From NCBI GenBank assembly GCA_910578335.1, contig CAJTPU010000034.1, positions 1-17,960 on the forward strand: a DNA stretch of 17,960 nucleotides. Direction: 5' to 3'. Positions 13,877-17,960 of the stretch are shown one piece after another. The notes under the pieces were generated by a model. It saw only the letters and a program-made list of their open reading frames with translations, was not told the origin of the DNA and did no database searches. The position numbers and the translations under genes were made by a program. Source of the DNA: an uncultured Lachnospiraceae bacterium. Lineage in GTDB: Bacteria; Bacillota; Clostridia; Lachnospirales; Lachnospiraceae. Position 1 is the stretch's first letter, and every line of letters begins with the position of its first letter.

Positions 13877-14317
13877 TTATCTGTCGTTAGCCCACAGCAC
13901 TAAACCACCAATAATTATTGCAACGGCTAACAGTAATACCCAGAAATGCACTATAATTTGCTTTTGAATAATTCCCAATATTATAGCCAGTACACAGTTT
14001 GCTATATACCTAACTATGTCTTTCACTTCCACTTCTTCGTAATTATTTCTTTTATTAATAATTGCCGCGCTCAAACATATCAATGACAGAACTGCTGAAA
14101 TTACCATTACTGTAAATGCCACCTTTGCAAATCCTCCACATAACAGGCATAACGCATATTCTTTTGGTGACGAAAACAAAAATCCAAATGCTTCAGCTAA
14201 TCCTGCAGGTTGTTTCAACCCCTTGATAGCACTAAAATAAACTATCGCACATATTATAAATATAGCAGACGCTATTGTTGAAACATACCATTCTGTAATT
14301 TTTCTTAAAATTTTCAT
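13877..14317 (-). CDS. Four-helix membrane protein of unknown function (prophage cargo)
   Basis: I do not recognise a family. The 146-residue protein has four hydrophobic helices: about 12-30 (TIASAIFIICAIVYF), 48-82 in two parts (YALCLLCGGFAKVAFTVMVISAVLSLICLSAAII), 100-115 (IANCVLAIILGIIQ) and 121-141 (HFWVLLLAVAIIIGGLVLW). A charged loop, KRNNYEEVEVKD, separates the second and third regions. The ATG at 14317 is chosen over an in-frame GTG three codons upstream, because AGGG/GGAG fits it better. It starts 15 bases after the stop of the 39-residue peptide gene, so the two are probably translated from one message. Small multi-helix proteins in this position in prophages are often superinfection exclusion or other lysogenic conversion factors; here that is only inference. 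Confidence 0.7.
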   Translation of the reverse strand: MKILRKITEWYVSTIASAIFIICAIVYFSAIKGLKQPAGLAEAFGFLFSSPKEYALCLLCGGFAKVAFTVMVISAVLSLICLSAAIINKRNNYEEVEVKDIVRYIANCVLAIILGIIQKQIIVHFWVLLLAVAIIIGGLVLWANDR

Positions 14318-14332
14318 TTGCTCCACCCTTTC

Positions 14333-14452
14333 TTAATTTGGCGTGGAGCGCCTGTGTCCGCTCACTCTAACCCCGTCTTTTTTTACATAAGGTTTTACAG
14401 GCACAATCTTTTTATTCTGAGTACCTCTTATACTTGATTTAGTTTTAGCCAT
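14333..14452 (-). CDS. 39-residue basic micropeptide with a PYVxxDGxxVxGHxR motif
   Basis: ATG 14452-14450 begins a 39-codon frame ending in TAA (14335-14333). GGAGG lies seven bases upstream, a near-ideal site. The product is very basic: MAKTKSSIRGTQNKK, then VKPYVKKDGVRVSGHRRSTPN. The second half carries the P-Y-x-[RK]-x-DG-x-x-V-x-GH-x-R motif that I recall from short conserved proteins and tails of larger proteins in many bacteria, of unknown role and possibly nucleic-acid binding. It follows the 41-residue peptide gene after 63 bases containing a hairpin, and precedes the membrane-protein gene by 15 bases. It is easily missed by gene callers because of its length. Confidence 0.7.
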   Translation of the reverse strand: MAKTKSSIRGTQNKKIVPVKPYVKKDGVRVSGHRRSTPN

Positions 14453-14478
14453 TTCTATTCCTCCATGACTGAGAAATA

Positions 14479-14506
14479 GCAGCATTCCAGCTGGTAAAAA
14501 TGCTGC
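14479..14506 (-). terminator. Intercistronic hairpin between the two micropeptide genes
   Basis: GCAGCATT (14479-14486) pairs with AATGCTGC (14499-14506); the 12-base loop contains the self-complementary CCAGCTGG. The minus-strand tail TATTTCTC is a weak T tract, so this may be a partial terminator or a transcript-stabilising stem rather than a full stop. Confidence 0.45.
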
Positions 14507-14515
14507 CACAGTTAA

Positions 14516-14641
14516 TTAGTTACTTTTCTTAACTGGTTCCCGACCTGGTCCTACCCAGATACGGAAAGCACGTTTACCATAATCTTTGGCATATAACTTA
14601 CTACCATCCTTTGTGGTAATGCTCGTACGAAAAATGTACAT
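14516..14641 (-). CDS. 41-residue basic micropeptide
   Basis: ATG 14641-14639 starts a 41-codon frame ending in TAA (14518-14516). AAAGGAGG is placed seven bases upstream; an ATG two codons earlier touches the GGAGG and is unlikely to be used. The product reads MYIFRTSITTKDGSKLYAKD then YGKRAFRIWVGPGREPVKKSN. It has no signal or membrane segment and is basic. The T-K-DG-x-x-x-YA-x-x-YG-K-x-AF-x-I pattern looks like a small conserved family seen near other short basic proteins in Clostridia, function unknown. It is the first of the three-gene run 41 aa, 39 aa, membrane protein. A plus-strand RNA may be made from just upstream of its ribosome binding site. Confidence 0.7.
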   Translation of the reverse strand: MYIFRTSITTKDGSKLYAKDYGKRAFRIWVGPGREPVKKSN

Positions 14642-14668
14642 AGTCATTCCTCCTTTCACAAAAAACAC

Positions 14669-14697
14669 TTGCGAAAGTACACCCACAGTGGTACAAT
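14669..14697 (+). promoter_or_regulatory. Plus-strand promoter of a putative small RNA
   Basis: TTGCGA (14669-14674), exactly 17 bases and TACAAT (14692-14697) point away from the micropeptide genes toward a hairpin plus six T at 14754-14780. A minus-strand TATAAT (14719-14714) with a poor -35 lies face to face with it and may serve the micropeptide genes. Confidence 0.5.
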
Positions 14698-14703
14698 TAG
14701 TTC

Positions 14704-14780
14704 TGCGAAAACAATTATAACCAGCTGAACTGTTGTATACTTTTCAGCAAGAGCCAAGCACCTTATGTGCTTGGTTTTTT
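14704..14780 (+). ncRNA. Putative 77-base small RNA with intrinsic terminator
   Basis: A promoter at 14669-14697 would start transcription near 14704. The region has no open reading frame of note on the plus strand. A weak stem (GCTGAA 14724-14729 with TTCAGC 14743-14748) is followed by a strong terminator: CCAAGCAC (14754-14761), loop CTTAT, GTGCTTGG (14767-14774) and T6. The T tract is only on the plus strand, so the terminator does not serve the minus-strand genes on either side. The RNA would be antisense to the space between the ImmA/IrrE gene and the micropeptides, including the probable 5' leader of the latter. It could act as an antisense regulator; that is inference. Confidence 0.45.
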
Positions 14781-14800
14781 CTATATAAAAGCATATGCTC

Positions 14801-15310
14801 TTACATCGCCTTGTGATATTCTTGATATTGTATCTGTGCCGCTGTCAATGACATTCCACACCTATCTGCAATTTCCTGCGGATTCATATTATACACCAAA
14901 TTGTAAGGAGCCATCAGTTCCCCCGCAAAAACATTTGCCTGCCATTCCGGACGCATATAAGCAGGTACCTCTCCACGCGCAAAATTCACTCTCTCTGGAG
15001 AATGAAGCAAGAAATGACCTAGTTCATGGCAAAGAGTAAATCTGTCTCTTGGATTTCCTTGCACAGCACGTTCATATACATCTTCGCGAATCTTCATTAC
15101 TCGCATTCCAGTATGCGTTACACCGTATGCGTTTCCCAATTCTTTTACAGGAACAATTTCATACTCAACCCCCAGTTGAGGTAATATCCATTCGATAAAG
15201 TGTACTATTGGAAAATACAATTTATCCTCCATTCCACACGCTCTTCTGAAATGATACGCAAATTCTCTTAAGTTTCTCCTTGACATAGGAGCCACAGATA
15301 TACTTTTCAT
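14801..15310 (-). CDS. ImmA/IrrE-family metallopeptidase
   Basis: The 169-residue protein has the zinc-protease signature FTLCHELGHFLLH, with HELGH at 95-99, and a third ligand region PEWQANVFAGELMAP (E122 in the WQAN context), diagnostic of the ImmA/IrrE (DUF955) family. In ICEBs1 and phages, ImmA cleaves its partner XRE repressor ImmR to trigger gene expression. Here the gene follows an XRE gene by 18 bases, with GGAGG five bases before its ATG, so the same repressor/protease pairing is likely. An alternative is a toxin-antitoxin pair of the XRE/DUF955 type. It lies on the lysis-gene side of the prophage rather than beside an integrase, so it could control the cargo block rather than the main lysogeny switch. 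Confidence 0.9.
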   Translation of the reverse strand: MKSISVAPMSRRNLREFAYHFRRACGMEDKLYFPIVHFIEWILPQLGVEYEIVPVKELGNAYGVTHTGMRVMKIREDVYERAVQGNPRDRFTLCHELGHFLLHSPERVNFARGEVPAYMRPEWQANVFAGELMAPYNLVYNMNPQEIADRCGMSLTAAQIQYQEYHKAM

Positions 15311-15328
15311 ACTTTCCTCCCTATTACA

Positions 15329-15676
15329 TTAGATTTTCAGTATTTTTTTCCACTTATCCTTTTCTTCTTTGCAAAGACCATCCAACTGTCTTGCAAAAGC
15401 AAACATCATATCTCTGTCATTTTGTGACATCGAATCTACTCTTATAACATTTTCCCTCGCTTCTGCGATACTTGCTTCAAGCTCTTCTATCTGTATTTTT
15501 TCTAGTTGGTATCCAGACGCGATAACTTTGCCCCATTCTACTGGCGGTTTTGCCTTTCCATTTTCAACTTTTGACAGAAAAGCAGAAGAAACTCCTAATC
15601 GCTCTGCCATCTGATATAATAACTCTTCGTTATCCATCCTTAAGTTACGGCAAAACTTTCCGAATCTTGTTACCAT
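15329..15676 (-). CDS. XRE-family repressor paired with the ImmA/IrrE peptidase
   Basis: The 115-residue protein has an N-terminal Cro/C1 helix-turn-helix (about 5-55: MAERLGVSSAFLSKVENGK) and a helical C-terminal half (about 60-115) rich in Glu, Arg and Asp, ending in a charged KEEKDKWKKILKI. The start at 15676 has GGAGG eight bases upstream; the in-frame ATG at 15691 is part of that ATGGAGG and is unlikely. The promoter at 15719-15747 overlaps a TGTTTA-N5-TAAACA palindrome and is followed by another TAAACA half-site near 15700, so autorepression is likely. Cleavage or inactivation by the downstream metallopeptidase would relieve it. Confidence 0.88.
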   Translation of the reverse strand: MVTRFGKFCRNLRMDNEELLYQMAERLGVSSAFLSKVENGKAKPPVEWGKVIASGYQLEKIQIEELEASIAEARENVIRVDSMSQNDRDMMFAFARQLDGLCKEEKDKWKKILKI

Positions 15677-15718
15677 AGCGTCGCCCTCCATATATTATGT
15701 TTACATCTTCACATTTGG

Positions 15719-15749
15719 ATTTTACCATATATTGTTTATTTTGTAAACA
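15719..15749 (-). promoter_or_regulatory. Promoter and operator of the XRE-ImmA operon
   Basis: On the minus strand TTTACA (15747-15742), 17 bases and TAAAAT (15724-15719) form a good promoter. A perfect palindrome TGTTTA-TTTTG-TAAACA (15733-15749) covers the -35, and TGTTTA/TAAACA half-sites recur at about 15699-15705 and 15757-15762. Confidence 0.7.
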
Positions 15750-15797
15750 CATTTTTTGTTTATATTTTAACTTTTTTGTGGTTAATCTATTGTGATA

Positions 15798-15821
15798 GAA
15801 AAAGCCCCATTTGCCGGGGCT
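15798..15821 (-). terminator. Terminator after the endolysin gene
   Basis: AGCCCC (15803-15808) pairs with GGGGCT (15816-15821), loop of 7, and the minus-strand tail is TTTTTC. It lies seven bases past the endolysin stop and closes the late phage operon. Confidence 0.8.
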
Positions 15822-15828
15822 AAATCCT

Positions 15829-16713
15829 TCACAATAGTAATCCCAGCAGCGACTGCCACATCCTCCCCCCAGCCGTCACTTCCCCGTCAGCCTTCCGGTA
15901 CCCAAGCACCTGTGTCTGGTACCGGTTCACGGCAGCCTCAAACAGCGGTCCCGCCATGCCGTCCAGACCGCCTTCATAAAACCCCGTATACCGGAGTTTC
16001 TTCTGCAGCGGCAGCACAACGCTGTGGCGGCTGTTTTTCTTCCGGCTCACCGTTACAGTCTTTGCAAGGGTTTCACGCCCCGTCATGCCGTCAATGCCGG
16101 CGCCCGTACAGAGCTGCACTTCCCGCACAAAGTCCCCCTGCCGGTACTCCCCGCCTGACACGGTTCCCCCTGCCTTTATGCCCTCAGGCACTTCCACAGA
16201 CCAGTAATATTTTACCTGTGACCGGAACAGCCCCCAAGTGTTGCAGGCGCGTTCCGCCCTGCTGCTGGCAGGGTCGTTTATGTATACCCTGCCGTCTTTG
16301 TACCCGTATACCATGATGTAATGCCCCGAGCTTGTCCACAATCCTTTCCCCATGCAGGCAATGAGCCAGTCCCCTGCCTGCAGCGCGGAAAGCGCTTCAG
16401 TGTGTACGCCTTCCTGCGGCTTCCCGTACACGTTTGACGTGTTCAGGCGCCGCACCGTGGCGCCGTACTCCGCACCCTGCGCTGCGGGATAGGTATAATA
16501 ACTCCCGCTGCCTTTTGCCTTGTACCCGTGCTGCAGCGCCCATGCCGCGCAGGTAACGGGGTCTATGTAAGGACTCACGGTGGCAGAAAGCACGCATGCC
16601 ATCGCCGCGGGCCCGCAGCCTGCGCTTTTTATGGTGCTTGCCTCTCCCTGCACGGCATATTTCAGCCGGCACCATTTTTCGTCTGTCTGTTTGTAGTCTG
16701 CCGGTCTAATCAT
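15829..16713 (-). CDS. Phage endolysin: C39-like cysteine peptidase with peptidoglycan-binding repeats
   Basis: The 294-residue protein starts MIRPADYKQTDEKWC. It has a papain-like C39_2 catalytic domain (about 1-170) with SAGCGPAAMACVL (C33), SGHYIMVYGY (H131) and VYINDPAS (N146/D147) as the Cys-His-Asp/Asn set. The rest (about 185-294) holds two peptidoglycan-binding-like repeats, REVQLCTGAGIDGMTGRETL and VVLPLQKKLRYTGFYEGGLDG, the second followed by MAGPLFEAAVNRYQ. It would cut peptide bonds of the cell wall at the end of the lytic cycle. The ATG at 16713 is chosen because GAGGAGG lies six bases upstream and it overlaps the holin stop by 8 bases (ATGATTAG). The frame is open 20 codons further into the holin gene, but that extension is not protein-like. 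Confidence 0.88.
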   Translation of the reverse strand: MIRPADYKQTDEKWCRLKYAVQGEASTIKSAGCGPAAMACVLSATVSPYIDPVTCAAWALQHGYKAKGSGSYYTYPAAQGAEYGATVRRLNTSNVYGKPQEGVHTEALSALQAGDWLIACMGKGLWTSSGHYIMVYGYKDGRVYINDPASSRAERACNTWGLFRSQVKYYWSVEVPEGIKAGGTVSGGEYRQGDFVREVQLCTGAGIDGMTGRETLAKTVTVSRKKNSRHSVVLPLQKKLRYTGFYEGGLDGMAGPLFEAAVNRYQTQVLGYRKADGEVTAGGRMWQSLLGLLL

Positions 16714-17236
16714 CTGTGCCCTCCTCTTCTTTTCCGGTTTCATGGCTGCCCGGGGACACTGCTGCCCCTGCATGGCTCCCTGTTTCCCCGCCTTCCGCCG
16801 CGGGCGCCGCCGTGTCCTCTATCTGCCTTTTGATATTCTTCACAAGGGGCAGGAGGAAGGGCGGTATGGTTACGCCGATGTCCATCACGTTTTCCAGTAT
16901 ACTGATAATCTCATTCACAATCAGCCACACCGCCACCACAACCGCCACGATAAAGGGCAGTTCAAAACCCGCCCCGATATTTTCCAGCGCGTAGTTTATC
17001 ATTACGTCCACCACCGCGCCCACCACGATGAGCAGCCACATGCACACTTTCTTGATGATGCCCTTAAGCCCTTTGTAGCTTGTGATTTCCTGTGTCCGGT
17101 ACTTTGCAGCCAGAAGACCCGTCGTGTAGTCTATCAGGTTACACAGCACCAGCAGGAGCACCGGCACCGCCAGCACCCCCATCCATGCCATGAGAACGGA
17201 CACTGCCGCAATTACCGCCATTTTCATTTTTTCCAT
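16706..17236 (-). CDS. Phage holin, Cph1 family
   Basis: The 176-residue protein has the Cph1/phi-type holin arrangement: membrane segments at about 5-35 (AVIAAVSVLMAWMGVLAVPV and LLLVLCNLIDY), 62-80 (VCMWLLIVVGAVVDVMI) and 92-112 (ELPFIVAVVVAVWLIVNEI), with LIDYTTGLLAAKYR and SYKGLKGIIKK, the most conserved parts of the family. After ILENVMDIGVTIPPFLLPL there is a hydrophilic tail of about 40 residues rich in Gly, Ala and Glu (EEEGTDD at the end). It forms membrane holes that release the endolysin. The ATG at 17236 has GAGGG eight bases upstream; the 47 upstream codons open in the same frame cover a terminator and are not used. It overlaps the endolysin start. Confidence 0.9.
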   Translation of the reverse strand: MEKMKMAVIAAVSVLMAWMGVLAVPVLLLVLCNLIDYTTGLLAAKYRTQEITSYKGLKGIIKKVCMWLLIVVGAVVDVMINYALENIGAGFELPFIVAVVVAVWLIVNEIISILENVMDIGVTIPPFLLPLVKNIKRQIEDTAAPAAEGGETGSHAGAAVSPGSHETGKEEEGTDD

Positions 17237-17269
17237 TTTTCTTTCCCTCGCTTTCTTTGTTTTTTGTTT

Positions 17270-17292
17270 AAAAAGGGAGCCGCACGGCTCCC
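17270..17292 (-). terminator. Terminator or attenuator in front of the holin gene
   Basis: GGGAGCC (17275-17281) pairs with GGCTCCC (17286-17292), loop GCAC, with five T on the minus strand (complement of A17270-17274). It lies between the upstream late gene and the holin, 34 bases before the holin ATG. A competing stem GGAGCCGCA (17276-17284) with TGCGGCTCC (17298-17306) uses the same strand, so termination may be conditional. Confidence 0.65.
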
Positions 17293-17480
17293 ATGCCTGC
17301 GGCTCCTCTGCTTCCTTATGTTTCCGTGATTGTATATGTTGTCCTTCCCCTTCTCCCGTATAGCCAAAGTCTGTCAAGCGCAGGGGCTTGGCGCCCCGTG
17401 CGTGATAGCGGATAACATTACGGCTGTACCTGACACATCAGCCCGTAATGTGCGCTTCCAGCTTTACAGCTACTGCCGTC
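17293..17480 (-). other. Structured non-coding leader ahead of the lysis genes
   Basis: This stretch has no convincing gene. It has two more strong stems: CGCAGGGGC (17379-17387) with GCCCCGTGCG (17393-17402, one bulge), and ACATTACGG plus CTG (17415-17426) with CAG plus CCGTAATGT (17439-17451, one bulged C). Neither is followed by a T tract. A 16-codon frame (17488-17438) with a good ribosome binding site is described among the findings. Confidence 0.5.
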
Positions 17481-17960
17481 TCATTCACACCCTATTTCCC
17501 CCTTTTCATTAAGTTTTTGCAACTCCTCTTCCATTCTGTTTATTTCGTCACGGAAAGACTGCCTTTCCGTGTGCAGGGCATCCATGTCATATTTGGATTC
17601 CAGCCCTACCACTCTGTACTCATATGCTTTTATAATCCGGTAATCCGTTGCGTCAATCTGTGCTTTGTATGCTGCTATCTGTGACTGCAGCGCGTCTATA
17701 GCCTGCTGACGCTCCTGTTCTGCAGGCTCTTCCAACGTTGGCTCTGCCGGCTCCTGTACAGGTGGTGCGGTATAGGTTTCTCCAGTGGACAGATATAAGA
17801 CTTCTTTGTTGGCTGAATCTTTGTATTTTGTCCTGTATGCCTCATAGTTACCGATTAATACTGTACAAGCCCTGTCAAGGTATACGTAAAAACCTGCATA
17901 GGGATTGTGTAGGATTACAATACATGTGTTACAACTGAATAAATAAAAAGCAGGGATACC
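17481..17960 (-). CDS. Late phage protein, C-terminal part (gene open at the right edge)
   Basis: The frame is open without a stop from 17960 to the TGA at 17483-17481, 159 codons. No ATG occurs in it, and the TTG at 17735 lacks a suitable ribosome binding site, so the true start is probably to the right of the window. The visible part reads GFYVYLDRACTVLIGN and YKDSANKEVLYLSTGETYT, a short beta-like segment, then an acidic Pro/Glu linker (EPAEPTLEEPAEQE), then a coiled coil of about 70 residues (IDALQSQIAAYKAQIDATDY to EINRMEEELQKLNEKGE). Position just upstream of the holin suggests a tail-tip, baseplate or tail-fibre-associated protein, but I do not recognise a family. Confidence 0.6.
   Translation of the reverse strand, partial: GIPAFYLFSCNTCIVILHNPYAGFYVYLDRACTVLIGNYEAYRTKYKDSANKEVLYLSTGETYTAPPVQEPAEPTLEEPAEQERQQAIDALQSQIAAYKAQIDATDYRIIKAYEYRVVGLESKYDMDALHTERQSFRDEINRMEEELQKLNEKGEIGCE

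Noticed and set aside
15792..16316. Plus-strand 174-codon frame
   Set aside because: It is the Pro/Cys/Arg-rich antisense of the endolysin gene and covers that gene's terminator.
16714..16773. Upstream extension of the endolysin frame by 20 codons
   Set aside because: It lies wholly inside the holin gene; the ATG at 16713 has an excellent GAGGAGG and the family-like N-terminus.
1..17960. CRISPR array or insertion sequence
   Set aside because: No set of regularly spaced repeats and no transposase-like protein was seen in either strand.

Overview
The window looks like a Gram-positive, low-to-mid GC gut Clostridia chromosome, probably Lachnospiraceae. This rests on strong GGAGG-type ribosome binding sites, a YhaM-type exonuclease, an RlmD with a Clostridia-style C-terminal extension, a DUF1848 protein and a Cph1-type holin. 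The assignment is by recognition of protein families; no search was run.

Region 1 (1-10600, all minus strand) is mostly host chromosome. At the left edge is the 5' part of an AT-rich gene whose product begins like a class III nucleotidyl cyclase of the stand-alone, Pycsar PycC-like type; it runs off the window. Next come rlmD (23S rRNA m5U methyltransferase), a YhaM-family OB-fold/HD exoribonuclease, a membrane-anchored HtrA/PDZ protein that appears to have lost its catalytic His and Asp, and a 73-residue protein with its own promoter and terminator. Then follows an envelope operon transcribed in the order DUF308/HdeD-like membrane protein, MMPL/RND transporter, secreted xxxLxxG-repeat protein, with start/stop overlaps between genes. 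A TetR regulator lies just upstream, with a good palindromic operator in its own promoter.

Region 2 (10706-13276, plus strand) is a divergent group: DUF1848, a RimJ/RimL-type acetyltransferase and an AT-rich uracil-DNA glycosylase superfamily protein. It is preceded by a near-consensus promoter and ends at a perfect 16-bp hairpin.

Region 3 (about 13295 to beyond 17960, minus strand) reads as one end of a prophage. The boundary is a displaced 3' end of a tRNA gene (13295-13317, minus strand) followed on the left by the tRNA's terminator and on the right by tandem 12-bp repeats that resemble integrase arm sites. From the right edge inward there are a late phage gene open at the edge, a structured 240-base leader, a Cph1-type holin and a C39-like endolysin. 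Between the endolysin terminator and the att remnant is a cargo block: an XRE repressor with an ImmA/IrrE metallopeptidase, a likely plus-strand small RNA, two micropeptides of 41 and 39 residues, a four-helix membrane protein and a small XRE regulator. The integrase and intact tRNA should lie at the other prophage end, outside the window.

The most interesting items are the cyclase gene at the left edge, the att remnant with its cargo block of small RNA and micropeptides, the HtrA-like pseudoprotease, and the competing hairpins ahead of the lysis genes.
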